64,000 bases of DNA from JACPUX01 sp964517465 (GCA_964517465.1 CAZFEK010000009.1:26816-90815); one strand, 5' to 3'; shown: positions 21,850 to 30,857, numbered from the stretch's first letter. The notes: a model not told the origin generated them from the letters alone. Made by a program: numbers and translations.

Positions 21850-24800
21850 ATGCGCAAAATTCGCAGTCTGCTGGTGGCCAACCGCAGCGAAATCGCCATC
21901 CGCGTCATGCGTGCCGCTGCCGAAATGGGCATGCGCACGGTGGCAGTTTTTTCCAACGAAGATCGCTTCGCGCTGCACCGCTTCAAGGCCGACGAATCCT
22001 ACCTCGTCGGTTCGGGCAAGAAACCGATCGCGGCTTATCTCGACATCGAAGACATTCTCCGCGTCGCGCGAGAGGCCGAAGTCGATGCAATCCATCCGGG
22101 CTACGGCTTCTTGTCCGAGAACCCCGAGTTCGCCGAAGCCTGTGCGCGAGCAGGTATCGTATTTGTAGGCCCCCAACCGGAGGTGATGCGCACGCTGGGC
22201 AACAAGGTCGCGGCGCGGGAATTGGCGCAACGCGCCGGCGTTCCGGTGGTGCCCGCCACCGGCGCTTTGCCGCGGGACTCCGAAGAGGCCAAGAAACATG
22301 CCGCGGCGGTCGGTTATCCGCTCATGCTCAAGGCGAGTTGGGGCGGGGGCGGGCGCGGCATGCGGGTGATCGAAACCGAAGCCGATTTGGCGCCGATGAT
22401 GGAAGTGGCGCGCCGCGAAGCGCTGGCGGCCTTCGGCAATGACGAGGTTTATCTCGAAAAGCTGGTTCGCCGCGCCCGGCACGTGGAGGTGCAAATCCTG
22501 GGCGACACGCACGGCAATCTGGTGCACCTCTTCGAGCGCGATTGCACCGTGCAGCGTCGCAACCAGAAAGTGGTGGAGCGCGCTCCGGCGCCCTATCTCG
22601 ACGAAGCGAAGCGCGCCGCGCTGTGCGGCGCGGCACTGCGTCTGGCGCGAGCGGCCCATTACACCCATGCCGGCACGGTCGAATTTCTGATGGATGCCGA
22701 CACGGATGAGTTCTACTTTATCGAAGTCAACCCGCGCATTCAGGTCGAGCACACGGTGACCGAACAGATCACCGGGGTGGACGTCGTCAAGGCGCAACTG
22801 CGCGTCAGCGAAGGCGCCAAGATCGGTGATGCCGATTCCTACGTGCCGCGGCAGGAAGAAATTCGTTTGAATGGCCACGCTTTGCAGTGCCGCGTGACCA
22901 CGGAGGATCCGGAGAACGGCTTCACCCCGGATTATGGCCGCATCACCGCTTATCGCAGCGCGGCCGGTTTCGGGATTCGGCTGGACGGAGGGACGGCCTA
23001 TTCCGGCGCCGTGATCACGCCGTTTTATGACTCGCTGCTGGTGAAAGTCACCTCCTGGGGACACACCTCAGACGAAGCCATCGCGCGTATGGATCGGGCT
23101 TTGCGGGAGTTTCGCATCCGCGGCGTATCCAGCAATTTGCAGTTCCTGGAAAACGTCATCGCGCATCCCCTGTTCAAGAGTGGAAAGTGCACCACGCGCT
23201 TCATCGATGAAACGCCCGAGCTGGTGCAATTCCAGGCGCGGCGCGATCGCGCGACGCGCTTACTAAATTTTATCGGCGACGTGGTGGTCAACGGCAATCC
23301 GGAGATGAAAGGGCGCAAGCCGCCGCAGGCCTGGATCGATGGCCATTTGGCGCCGCCCAGCAAGCCGGATTTGGATTTGCTGCGGCCCATCCCGCCGGGC
23401 ACTCGCGACCTGCTGAAAACTTTGGGTGCCGGCGGATTTGCCGAATGGATGAAATCGCAACAGCGCGTTTTGCTGACCGACACTTCCATGCGGGATGCGC
23501 ACCAGTCACTTTTTGCCACCCGCATGCGCACCCGCGACATGCTGGAGGTTGCGCCCTATTATGCGCGCCACTTGCCGGAACTGTTCTCGCTCGAATGCTG
23601 GGGCGGCGCCACCTTCGACGTGGCGCTGCGCTTCTTGAAAGAAGACCCCTGGGAGCGCCTGGCCAAGCTGCGCGAAGCCGTTCCCAACATTCTTTTTCAG
23701 ATGCTGCTGCGCGCCTCCAACGCGGTGGGCTACACCAACTATGCCGACAACGTAGTGCGCTACTTCGTGCAACAGGCGGCCAAGAACGGCATCGACGTCT
23801 TCCGCGTTTTCGACTCCCTGAACTGGGTGGAGAACATGCGCGTGGCGATGGACGCGGTGATCGAATCCGGCGCCATTTGTGAAGCGGCGATCTGTTATAC
23901 CGGCGATTTGTTCGATGCCGCCCGGCCCAAGTACAACTTGAAGTATTACCTCGATCTGGCCAAAGAGCTGGAGAAAGCGGGCGCGCATGTGCTGGGCATC
24001 AAGGACATGGCAGGCGTGTGCCGCCCCCGGGCGGCACGCGAACTGGTGCGCGCGCTCAAGCAGGAGGTGGGCCTGCCGATTCATTTCCACACCCATGACA
24101 CCTCGGGCATCGCCGCGGCCAGCGTTTTGGCGGCGGTGGAAGCGGGTTGTGATGCCGTCGATGGCGCGCTCGATGCGATGAGCGGGCTGACCTCGCAGCC
24201 CAATCTCGGCTCGATTGCCGCGGCGCTGGAAGGGTCGGAGCGAGATCCCGGCTTGAATGCGGACGCGATGCGCGCGGTTTCGCACTATTGGGAAGGAGTG
24301 CGCCGCTATTACGCGCCTTTCGAGGCGGAAATGCGCAGCGGCACCTCGGACGTTTATCGCCATGAAATGCCCGGCGGTCAATACACCAACTTGCGCGAGC
24401 AGGCGCGAGCCATGGGTCTGGAACATCGTTGGCCCGAGGTAGCCAAGGCGTATGCCGAGGTCAACCTGCTTTTTGGCGATATCGTCAAGGTGACGCCCAC
24501 CTCCAAAGTCGTTGGCGACATGGCGCTTTTTATGGTGGCCAACGACCTGCGGCCCGAGGACGTGCGGAGCCCGGCGCGCGAAATTGCGTTTCCCGAATCG
24601 GTGATTTCTTTGTTCAAGGGCGAACTCGGCTTTCCGCCGGACGGGTTTCCCAAGGACTTGGAACGCAAAGTGTTGAAAGGCGAGAAACCGCTGCCGGGTC
24701 GCGCCGGAGATTTCCTGCCGGCGGTGGATCTCGAAGCCAAACGAGCCGAAGCCGCGCACGCGCTGGGGCGCAAGTGCTCGGACAATGACCTCGCTTCGTA

Positions 24801-25305
24801 TTTGATGTATCCCAAAGTGTTCAAGGACTACGCCGAGAGCCACAAAAGTTATGGCGAGCTTGCGGTGCTGCCGACTCCTGCGTTTTTTTATGGCCTGCGC
24901 AACCGAGAAGAGATCTCCATCGACATCGATCGTGGCAAGACGCTGATCGTGCGCCTGCAAGGCCATGCCGAGCCCGACCCCGACGGTTTGGTCAAAGTGT
25001 TTTTCGAGCTGAACGGTCAACCGCGACTCATACGGGTACCCAAGGCGGGCCTCGCCACCGGCAAAACGAGGCCGCGTGCCGATGAGCGCAACCTCAATCA
25101 CGTCGGCGCGCCCATGCCCGGGCAAGTGGTCACCGTGGCGGTGAAGTCCGGGCAGAAAGTGCGCCGCGGCGATCCTTTGGTCTCGATCGAGGCGATGAAA
25201 ATGGAGTCCATGCTCACTGCCGAGCGCGATGCCACCATCGTCCTGGTGCACGTCAAGCCGGGCGATGCGGTGAATGCCAAGGACTTGTTGCTCGAATTGT
25301 CCTGA
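21850..25305 (+). CDS. pyc: Pyruvate carboxylase
   Basis: 1151 residues: a single-chain pyruvate carboxylase making oxaloacetate from pyruvate, bicarbonate and ATP. The biotin carboxylase domain occupies about residues 1-455 (SLLVANRSEIAIRVMRAAAE; the ATP-grasp segment FIEVNPRIQVEHTVTEQITG). The carboxyltransferase domain (about 530-1000) opens with LLTDTSMRDAHQSLFATRMR and contains the metal-binding HFHTHDTSG. The C-terminal carrier domain has the biotinylation motif SIEAMKMESML. Length and domain order are normal. A weak upstream RBS is present. It is divergent from the leader A operon, with an inverted repeat over its probable -10. A stem CGCCTTTC/GAAAGGCG (25322-25348) follows the stop but lacks a T-run. 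Confidence 0.96.
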   Translation: MRKIRSLLVANRSEIAIRVMRAAAEMGMRTVAVFSNEDRFALHRFKADESYLVGSGKKPIAAYLDIEDILRVAREAEVDAIHPGYGFLSENPEFAEACARAGIVFVGPQPEVMRTLGNKVAARELAQRAGVPVVPATGALPRDSEEAKKHAAAVGYPLMLKASWGGGGRGMRVIETEADLAPMMEVARREALAAFGNDEVYLEKLVRRARHVEVQILGDTHGNLVHLFERDCTVQRRNQKVVERAPAPYLDEAKRAALCGAALRLARAAHYTHAGTVEFLMDADTDEFYFIEVNPRIQVEHTVTEQITGVDVVKAQLRVSEGAKIGDADSYVPRQEEIRLNGHALQCRVTTEDPENGFTPDYGRITAYRSAAGFGIRLDGGTAYSGAVITPFYDSLLVKVTSWGHTSDEAIARMDRALREFRIRGVSSNLQFLENVIAHPLFKSGKCTTRFIDETPELVQFQARRDRATRLLNFIGDVVVNGNPEMKGRKPPQAWIDGHLAPPSKPDLDLLRPIPPGTRDLLKTLGAGGFAEWMKSQQRVLLTDTSMRDAHQSLFATRMRTRDMLEVAPYYARHLPELFSLECWGGATFDVALRFLKEDPWERLAKLREAVPNILFQMLLRASNAVGYTNYADNVVRYFVQQAAKNGIDVFRVFDSLNWVENMRVAMDAVIESGAICEAAICYTGDLFDAARPKYNLKYYLDLAKELEKAGAHVLGIKDMAGVCRPRAARELVRALKQEVGLPIHFHTHDTSGIAAASVLAAVEAGCDAVDGALDAMSGLTSQPNLGSIAAALEGSERDPGLNADAMRAVSHYWEGVRRYYAPFEAEMRSGTSDVYRHEMPGGQYTNLREQARAMGLEHRWPEVAKAYAEVNLLFGDIVKVTPTSKVVGDMALFMVANDLRPEDVRSPAREIAFPESVISLFKGELGFPPDGFPKDLERKVLKGEKPLPGRAGDFLPAVDLEAKRAEAAHALGRKCSDNDLASYLMYPKVFKDYAESHKSYGELAVLPTPAFFYGLRNREEISIDIDRGKTLIVRLQGHAEPDPDGLVKVFFELNGQPRLIRVPKAGLATGKTRPRADERNLNHVGAPMPGQVVTVAVKSGQKVRRGDPLVSIEAMKMESMLTAERDATIVLVHVKPGDAVNAKDLLLELS

Positions 25306-25367
25306 ATTGGTCCTCCTATTCCGCCTTTCGCTTGGCACCTGAAAGGCGTAGGCCCGACTCGCGCCGG

Positions 25368-26252
25368 TCAGCGGCGGCGATAGTGCCCGTCTTCGACCAA
25401 CACTTGCCCGGACTTCAAGAGGCGCTCGAGATGTTTACCCATGATGGCGCCTTCGCCCCATTCAAAAAACGCCTTGGGTTCGCGCGGCTTGCGGTACACC
25501 AGGCAGGCGGCGACGATCTCGTCAAGGCTGCGCGGCTGCGCGAGGAATTCCAGAAGTTTGGCTTCGCGCTCGTCGATGACCGCACGATAGGCGGCAAAAG
25601 CTTCGCCGGCGTCGCCCAGGAACACGCCGTCTTCGTGGCTGGTGAGCCAGACTTCGGCGGGGTAGCTCGCGAGCTTGTCCAGCGAGGCGAGGGTGAGTTC
25701 GATGGAGCTGTCCCGATCGCCATACCAGGGGCCAAACCGCGTGAGATCGTAGTCGGCGAGGAACATCACCCGCGGCTCGCGAAAATAGAAGGCGGTGTGG
25801 CCCGGCGTGTGGCCCGGCGCCGCGATGACTTCGGCGTGACAGCTCCCCAGATCGATCACTTCTCCCGGCGAAAAAAACGCGGACGGCAGGCGCGGCTGGA
25901 AATGGAAGTCGCGCGGCAGCACTTCACGCCAATAGTCTCGATAATCCTCGCGGGTGATGCCATAAGCGTCGAGAAAGACTTCGATGCCGCGTAGCGCCGG
26001 CGCATCGGCGGACATCATGCGCAAGGGCAGTCCGGCGAAGAGGTCGAGATGGCTGAGGTGGTCTTCATGCCAGTGGGACAACCAGACTTCGCGTACCCCG
26101 GGACCGGCGAGCAAGTCGCGGTAGGCCGTGGCCTCGGCTCCGGCGTCGATCAGCACGCCCGCGCCCTCGACGTAAACCGAATTCGACGCCGGATAGCGGC
26201 CGCGGTTGCCTCCGGGGATAAGCCGGATCGGCCCAAAACGAGGCGTTTGCAT
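25368..26252 (-). CDS. Metallo-beta-lactamase-fold hydrolase
   Basis: 294 residues. The metal motif is LSHWHEDHLSHLDL (HxHxDH with Glu at the variable position), with further ligands in APGHTPGHTAFYF, the Asp in MFLADYDLTRFGPW and the His in LTSHEDGVFLG. A C-terminal helical region follows. This layout resembles MBL proteins of the hydroxyacylglutathione-hydrolase/lactonase type with a winged-helix-like tail; the substrate is unknown. It lies one base after the LuxR-type regulator gene on the same strand and is therefore probably controlled with it. Confidence 0.88.
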   Translation of the reverse strand: MQTPRFGPIRLIPGGNRGRYPASNSVYVEGAGVLIDAGAEATAYRDLLAGPGVREVWLSHWHEDHLSHLDLFAGLPLRMMSADAPALRGIEVFLDAYGITREDYRDYWREVLPRDFHFQPRLPSAFFSPGEVIDLGSCHAEVIAAPGHTPGHTAFYFREPRVMFLADYDLTRFGPWYGDRDSSIELTLASLDKLASYPAEVWLTSHEDGVFLGDAGEAFAAYRAVIDEREAKLLEFLAQPRSLDEIVAACLVYRKPREPKAFFEWGEGAIMGKHLERLLKSGQVLVEDGHYRRR

Positions 26253-26253
26253 G

Positions 26254-27306
26254 TTACTCCCGGGGGCGATCGACCGCGCGGCTCAATTCGTGCCGATCGG
26301 CGACACCAAGTCGCCCGTAGATCGAACGGGTCTGAGTCTTGAGCGTGGTTTCGGAAATCTTCAACGCGCCGGCGATGTCGCGCAGTGCCTCGCCCTGGTG
26401 GAGGCGCCGCGCAACGGCCAGTTCCCGCGCCGAAAGGCCGTGTTGCCGGGCTAATTCGAGGAGGCGCTGGGCGGCGGTAATACGGCGCTGGATTTGCACC
26501 GCATACAAAGTTCCCGCTGCCGCGTCCGTGCCGCCTAACGCCCGAAGCTCGATCCGGAAGATGCCGTTCCTGAGTTCCAGGCGTGAGCGCGGCGGCGCGA
26601 TGCTGCGGGCGGCGGGCAGCAGGCCGCGCAGCCAGTCCTGGACGGCCCCGGTGTGCGACCAGCGGAAATCGGCGGCGAGTAGCGCCAGAAAACGTCTGCC
26701 TTGGGCGCAGGCATGCCGCAATTCGCCCCGCGCGTCGAGCAAAAGCAAGGCGGCTGGCTCACCGTCAGCGGAGATTAAGGCGGAGTGGGTGGCTCTGGAG
26801 GCGGTGAACACTGGCCGGAGCATGTCACGGATGCGCCTGGCCCTTTGCTGTTCGCTTGCGGTGAAGCGGCCCCGGCCGGTGGCGAGGGAGCGCTCCCGGG
26901 CGCAGGTGAGGATGACCCTCTCACCCGCCAGGTCGAGCGGCAGGTTGAGAAAGCTGCCCAGGCCCAGCGGTGCGATCACTTCGTGGTAGACCGGCCGGCG
27001 CTCCATTTCACCGGGCGCCAGTGCGAAAACCTCGCCGTGTTCCAGGCGTTGCCGCGTGACCGTCTGGTATCGCGCCTGCTGACTGCGGTAGTCGGCGAGG
27101 TAGGCCTCGATCGCCGCCGGCGACCAGGCCCGGTCGGCATGGAAGGCGGTCAGTCCGGCATCGGCGCCATACCAATGAATGGCATAGGAATCGATGCCCA
27201 ACACCGCATCGAGCTGCGGCCCAAGCTCCGGCAGGATTTCCGGCAGGCTCGCGGCGGTGGCCTCGAGGCGGGCGAGGTCACTCAAAGGTCGGCGCGGCGT
27301 GCTCAT
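26254..27306 (-). CDS. LuxR-family transcriptional regulator
   Basis: 350 residues. The C-terminal helix-turn-helix is GLSARELAVARRLHQGEALR then ISETTLKTQTRSIYGRLGVA, a GerE/LuxR domain. The N-terminal ~280 residues form a sensor-like region (DAVLGIDSYAIHWYGADAGL) with no receiver Asp motif, so it is not an ordinary two-component regulator. The ATG at 27306 has no Shine-Dalgarno, but its first bases overlap the TGA of a 26-codon ORF with a strong one (27303-27383), suggesting translation by coupling. It probably regulates the MBL hydrolase gene directly downstream or the divergent secreted-protein operon. Confidence 0.87.
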   Translation of the reverse strand: MSTPRRPLSDLARLEATAASLPEILPELGPQLDAVLGIDSYAIHWYGADAGLTAFHADRAWSPAAIEAYLADYRSQQARYQTVTRQRLEHGEVFALAPGEMERRPVYHEVIAPLGLGSFLNLPLDLAGERVILTCARERSLATGRGRFTASEQQRARRIRDMLRPVFTASRATHSALISADGEPAALLLLDARGELRHACAQGRRFLALLAADFRWSHTGAVQDWLRGLLPAARSIAPPRSRLELRNGIFRIELRALGGTDAAAGTLYAVQIQRRITAAQRLLELARQHGLSARELAVARRLHQGEALRDIAGALKISETTLKTQTRSIYGRLGVADRHELSRAVDRPRE

Positions 27307-27383
27307 GGGGCAAGGCTTTGGGTGGGAAGGAAAGCTGCTTCGTTGCGGTCCGGCGAAGGATAGTTCAGGGGCGCCACGGGCAT
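27303..27383 (-). CDS. 26-aa upstream ORF coupled to the LuxR-type gene
   Basis: ATG 27383 is preceded by GGAGGAG and opens MPVAPLNYPSPDRNEAAFLP, ending TQSLAP and TGA. The TGA overlaps the ATG of the regulator (ATGA), the usual arrangement for translational coupling, while the regulator itself lacks a ribosome-binding site. The Shine-Dalgarno is inside a short perfect inverted repeat (27387-27402). The peptide shows no motif; its translation rather than its product probably matters. Confidence 0.5.
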   Translation of the reverse strand: MPVAPLNYPSPDRNEAAFLPTQSLAP

Positions 27384-27386
27384 TTC

Positions 27387-27402
27387 TCCTCCCCAGGGAG
27401 GA
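27387..27402 (-). promoter_or_regulatory. Hairpin over the ribosome-binding site of the coupled upstream ORF
   Basis: TCCTCCC (27387-27393) and GGGAGGA (27396-27402) are exact reverse complements two bases apart; on the minus strand the 3' arm contains the GGAGG used by the ORF starting at 27383. A folded stem with a four-base loop would hide this site. It could be an RNA control of the LuxR-type gene, or coincidence of a purine-rich RBS. Confidence 0.4.
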
Positions 27403-27533
27403 TGTTGCGCCTGCCGCCGCAGGGCAAACTCCGCATCCTTGGAGCAAGCGCCTGGGCGGGTCGATTTGACCACAAAGCCCAGGTCTTGCCTATTCGGGTT
27501 GCCCGATGCAACCCCCAACGATCGAGGACCATC

Positions 27534-27881
27534 ATGCGCAAACTCCCGTTTTACTTTCTTGCGGCACTGACCCTGTTGCCGTCCCTCGCCCTGGCCTCGG
27601 GCTATGGCGCCATCGCACTCAATCGGGAAACGGGCCGCTACGGCTACGCCTATAACCAAGGGTCGCGTGCTTCCGCGGAGTCGGTCGCGCAAAGCCATTG
27701 CGGCTACAACTGCACGCCCATTGTCTGGTTTGCCAACGGCTGTGCGGCCCTGGCGCAGTCCGGCAATCGCTTCGGTGCCGGCGTCGCACAAAGCTCGCCG
27801 GTGGCACAGCGCAAGGCGCTCAACACCTGCGGCGTCGGTCGTTGCCGAATCGTGTTGAGCCAATGCAGCGGCAGTTACTGA
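27534..27881 (+). CDS. Secreted DUF4189 domain protein
   Basis: 115 residues starting at ATG 27534 with GAGG upstream; the longer open frame is not used. Signal peptide MRKLPFYFLAALTLLPSLAL with cleavage near ALA-SG. The mature part GYGAIALNRETGRYGYAYNQ...CAALAQSGNRFGAG has the DUF4189 pattern, whose members are small secreted proteins of unknown role. Six cysteines in the mature protein suggest disulfides. It is the first of three consecutive genes for exported proteins. Confidence 0.85.
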   Translation: MRKLPFYFLAALTLLPSLALASGYGAIALNRETGRYGYAYNQGSRASAESVAQSHCGYNCTPIVWFANGCAALAQSGNRFGAGVAQSSPVAQRKALNTCGVGRCRIVLSQCSGSY

Positions 27882-27891
27882 GGAGAACCTG

Positions 27892-28596
27892 ATGAATCGC
27901 CGTATCTACTTGGCCCTGGCCCTGGCCCTGGGCTTGTGGTGCCCCCTTGCCGTGGCCGCTCCGCGTCTTGCGCTGGTTCCCGGGGCGTCGAGCTACGACA
28001 CCCAGGGTTTTGTGCGTATCGCCGGCGAAATCCGCAATGAGGGCGACGAGCCGGTCTGCGCGCCGGGTGTCGCGGTCGTCCTGAACGATGCCGCCGGTCA
28101 GACGCTGGGGGTCAAATCCCTGGTCACCCTCACCCAGCAGGAATTGGGTCGGCGGGCGAGTGACGGTGTCTTGGCCGCGCGGTCCTGGGTGCTGCCGGGC
28201 GAGACCGTGCCTTTCACTTATCGGCGCGACCGCAGCAAAATCTCCGGCACGCCGGCCGCCCATCGGTTGGAAGCGCTGGGACGGGCCTGTTCGACCGCGC
28301 CACCAAAGCTTCTGGTCGAGCAGGTGCAATTCGGCCAGGACCGGGTGGCCGGTTTCTTGCGCGTGAGCGGCCTGGTGCATAACACCGGCAAAACCGCCTG
28401 TCGCAGCGCCAATCTTGCCATCGGCCTGTACGACGCGACCGGAAAGCTCCTGGTGGCGGAAACGACCTCGGGCGTCGACCGGGAATTGACCGACTTGCCG
28501 GCCGGATCGGGAAGCGAATTCTCGCGGCGTTCCCTGCCGGTGCCGGCGGGGCAGCAGGTGGCAGTGGTCAAGGTGTGGGGCAATTGCCGGCTATGA
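27892..28596 (+). CDS. Exported protein with two FxLYD-like repeats
   Basis: 234 residues with a signal peptide (MNRRIYLALALALGLWCPLA, cleavage near AVA-AP). Two similar beta-sandwich repeats are visible: residues about 25-70 (FVRIAGEIRNEGDEPVCAPG VVLNDAAG) and 145-195 (LRVSGLVHNTGKTACRSANL IGLYDATGKLL). Each has a 'V.G...N.G...C' strand and a '(V/I)xLxDAxG' turn, as in FxLYD domains that mediate extracellular interactions. The precise function is unknown. It starts ten bases after the DUF4189 gene with a GGAG site and overlaps the next gene as ATGA. Confidence 0.75.
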   Translation: MNRRIYLALALALGLWCPLAVAAPRLALVPGASSYDTQGFVRIAGEIRNEGDEPVCAPGVAVVLNDAAGQTLGVKSLVTLTQQELGRRASDGVLAARSWVLPGETVPFTYRRDRSKISGTPAAHRLEALGRACSTAPPKLLVEQVQFGQDRVAGFLRVSGLVHNTGKTACRSANLAIGLYDATGKLLVAETTSGVDRELTDLPAGSGSEFSRRSLPVPAGQQVAVVKVWGNCRL

Positions 28597-29282
28597 AACC
28601 TTTCCGCGGTGCCGGGGGCATCCTCGGCTTCACCGAGCTGCGCGGGCTCGCCGCCGGTCTGGTGTTCCTGCTGGCCGCCGCCGCTGGGGCGGCCGATTTA
28701 CCCGCTGGCGCTGGGGGCAAGCTTTCGCCCGGGGCGGTGCGCCTTGCTATCCCGATCTACGGTTCGATTGTGCAGATGAGCTTGCCCGCAGGCTGGAAGC
28801 TCGCGCACGAGCAGGCCAGCCAGGTCCAATACCTCTCCGAGTACCTGCCTGCCGGACAGCGCCTGGAAAACTGGCAGGAGATGATCACGGTGCAGGGGTT
28901 TCGGGGCTTGGGTGAACGCGCCGGCATGAGCCGCAAAGTGTTTCTCAGGCGCATCGCCGAGGGCTTCAATCAAACCTGTCCCGGCCAGGTGTTGGGTTTC
29001 AGTTTGGGTGAGCGCCAAATCGACGGCCGGCCGGCCAGCCTGGCGCTGATGGGCTGCGCCAGCCTGGGCGGCAAGCTCGCTCAGCCGGAGCGCAGCGAGT
29101 TCGCGCTGTACATCGCCTTCACGCTTGGGTCCGACCTGGTGCTGATCCAGAAAGCGCGGCGCGGGCCTCGTCTGGCGCCCGACCGGCCGCCTCTGCAAGG
29201 GGCCGAGCTCGAGGCGTTCTGGACGATGTTGCAACCGATACGCGTGTGTGCCGGTTCGACCGGCAGTCCGCGCTGTCCTTGA
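28593..29282 (+). CDS. Exported protein of unknown function
   Basis: 229 residues translated from an ATGA overlap with the previous gene. The N-terminal hydrophobic stretch ELRGLAAGLVFLLAAAAGAA is a signal peptide preceded by a slightly long n-region. The mature portion has alternating beta strands (SIVQMSLPAGWKLAHEQASQ and EMITVQGFRGLGERAG) and four cysteines but no domain I can name. Being last in the three-gene exported-protein operon, it may form part of a shared envelope function with the two upstream proteins. It converges on the MaoC gene with three bases between them. Confidence 0.7.
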   Translation: MKPFRGAGGILGFTELRGLAAGLVFLLAAAAGAADLPAGAGGKLSPGAVRLAIPIYGSIVQMSLPAGWKLAHEQASQVQYLSEYLPAGQRLENWQEMITVQGFRGLGERAGMSRKVFLRRIAEGFNQTCPGQVLGFSLGERQIDGRPASLALMGCASLGGKLAQPERSEFALYIAFTLGSDLVLIQKARRGPRLAPDRPPLQGAELEAFWTMLQPIRVCAGSTGSPRCP

Positions 29283-29285
29283 GCT

Positions 29286-30194
29286 TCAAAGCGGCTCGGC
29301 AGCGGTGCGCCAGCTCCCCACCAAGGCAGGGCGGGTATCATCGACGAGGTGGACGGCGAAGTCTTGCCCCTTTCCCGCAGCGCGAGGCTCTTGCCGCAAA
29401 ACGACCTCGCGGTCATAAAAAACCGGGCCTTTGATCCATAGGTCGAGCTGCTGCGGCAGGTCCGAGGGCGCGGCCAGATGCGCCATACATTGCGCAAGGA
29501 CGCGCTGCGAATGGGCAAACGCGGCTGGAAAACCAAAGCGCCGCGCGTACCCGTCCCACTGGTGGATGCCGTTGTAGTCGCCCGTGATGGCGCCGAACTG
29601 CCAACGTTTTTTGCCCTGCACCCGCCAGTTTGTCGCGGTGCCGCGGTCCTGGTCGAGCTTGGGCGAGCCGGCCGGCGGACCCAGGTTTTCCCCCTGTTCG
29701 CTGGGCGGCCCAAAGCGTCCGCGGTAGTAGAAAGTCACCACGCTTTCCCAGGCACAGGCGTCGCCTTGATACATGGCGGTGTGCAAATCCACTTCGATGG
29801 CCTTGTCCAGCACGCGCCAGGCGGCCACGCGCGTGTCCAGATCGTACGCGTCGCCGATGCGCAGCGGTCGGTGAAGCACCAGGCGGTTGCGCACCTGCAG
29901 GGAATTCCAGATTGCCAGGGGCCATTGCGGGTGCGTGACCACAACCATCAATTGCCGAAATCCGCTCACGTGCGGCAGCAAAATGCCCAGGCGGTCCAAG
30001 CCGGGAGGGTGGTCGTGGTCCGCGACTTCTTGCACCAGGCGCAGTTCGTCTTCGGAGACCCGAAAGCCTTTCCAACGGACTTTGATATCCGGGAAGGCAC
30101 CTTGCTTGCGCCACCCGGACGAGGGGCGAAACGCCTGGAGCATGAAATGCAGCGCCGAGGGGCGGGCGGTATAGACGATGTGCTGGGTTTTCAT
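29286..30194 (-). CDS. MaoC-like acyl dehydratase
   Basis: 302 residues with a hot-dog fold. The hydratase motif is GDYNGIHQWDGYARRFGFPA followed by FAHSQRVLAQ, corresponding to the family pattern D-x-N-x-I-H...G-F...A-H. This would hydrate or dehydrate enoyl/3-hydroxyacyl-CoA. The N-terminal half (LLPHVSGFRQLMVVVTHPQW; VRNRLVLHRPLRIGDAYDLD) looks like a second, non-catalytic hot-dog repeat. The ATG at 30194 is ten bases after the TetR stop on the same strand, so the pair forms one operon. The physiological substrate is unknown; fatty-acid or polyhydroxyalkanoate metabolism is plausible. Confidence 0.82.
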   Translation of the reverse strand: MKTQHIVYTARPSALHFMLQAFRPSSGWRKQGAFPDIKVRWKGFRVSEDELRLVQEVADHDHPPGLDRLGILLPHVSGFRQLMVVVTHPQWPLAIWNSLQVRNRLVLHRPLRIGDAYDLDTRVAAWRVLDKAIEVDLHTAMYQGDACAWESVVTFYYRGRFGPPSEQGENLGPPAGSPKLDQDRGTATNWRVQGKKRWQFGAITGDYNGIHQWDGYARRFGFPAAFAHSQRVLAQCMAHLAAPSDLPQQLDLWIKGPVFYDREVVLRQEPRAAGKGQDFAVHLVDDTRPALVGSWRTAAEPL

Positions 30195-30204
30195 GGGGAG
30201 TGAC

Positions 30205-30843
30205 TCAATTCGGAGTGTCGATTGGTTGAGCTTCTTCGATGCCCAGCGCGCGCCAGGCGGCATCGCCCAGCTGGTCGATCGCCACCCGCGCCGGAGCCGA
30301 TTTGCGCCCCGCCAGGCGACCGCGCACGTATTCGTGCGTCGGTCCCAGCAATTGCGCCATGAACAGATCCGCGGGCAGGGCCCGTAGCCGGCCGCCGGCA
30401 ACGGCAGCGCGCACCCATTGTTCCAGGGCAAGGAAGAAGTCCCGGTTGAGGGCATGAATCTCTTGTGCTTGGGCTGCGACGCTTTCGGTGTGCCGCGCCG
30501 CTTGCAGGAATCTCGCTTGCAAGGGGTGGTGCTCTGCCCACTGGACATGGGCCGCGACGAAGGCGCGCAGCCCCTCGCGCGCACCCATTCCGGGCGCGAG
30601 CACCCGCCCAAGGGATTTCTGAAAATCCGACAAGCAATCGAGGTAGAGCGCCACCACGATGCCCGCCCGGTTGCCGAACAAGTGGTACACGCTGCTGACG
30701 CTCGCGGCCGAACGGCTGCAAACGTCTTCGATGGCGATACCGTCGACCCCGTGATCGGCGAAGCAGGCCAGGGCGGCGTCGAGAATGTCGCGGCGACGCG
30801 CCGCGGAACGGGCTTGCAGACTTTCGACGGGACGCAGATTCAT
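30205..30843 (-). CDS. TetR-family transcriptional regulator
   Basis: 212 residues. The N-terminal helix-turn-helix is RRRDILDAALACFADHGVDG followed by IEDVCSRSAASVSSVYHLFG, the TetR signature. The C-terminal ligand domain (EHHPLQARFLQAARHTESVA) is of the TetR_C type. A perfect inverted repeat ACTGGAA-N5-TTCCAGT starts 15 bases before its ATG and is its likely autoregulatory operator. Since the downstream gene is a CoA-type hydratase, an acyl-CoA or fatty acid inducer is likely by analogy with FadR/PsrA-like TetR proteins. Confidence 0.9.
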   Translation of the reverse strand: MNLRPVESLQARSAARRRDILDAALACFADHGVDGIAIEDVCSRSAASVSSVYHLFGNRAGIVVALYLDCLSDFQKSLGRVLAPGMGAREGLRAFVAAHVQWAEHHPLQARFLQAARHTESVAAQAQEIHALNRDFFLALEQWVRAAVAGGRLRALPADLFMAQLLGPTHEYVRGRLAGRKSAPARVAIDQLGDAAWRALGIEEAQPIDTPN

Positions 30844-30857
30844 GGGGTGGCGCGAAT

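Noticed and set aside
21463..23064. A 533-codon minus-strand frame running through the start of pyc
   Set aside because: Most of it is the shadow of pyruvate carboxylase. Only its last 52 codons, outside pyc, are real by comparison with the homologous ORF at 54 kb.
23506..25338. A 610-codon minus-strand frame opposite pyc
   Set aside because: It covers the carboxyltransferase and carrier domains of pyc in antisense and has no domain of its own.
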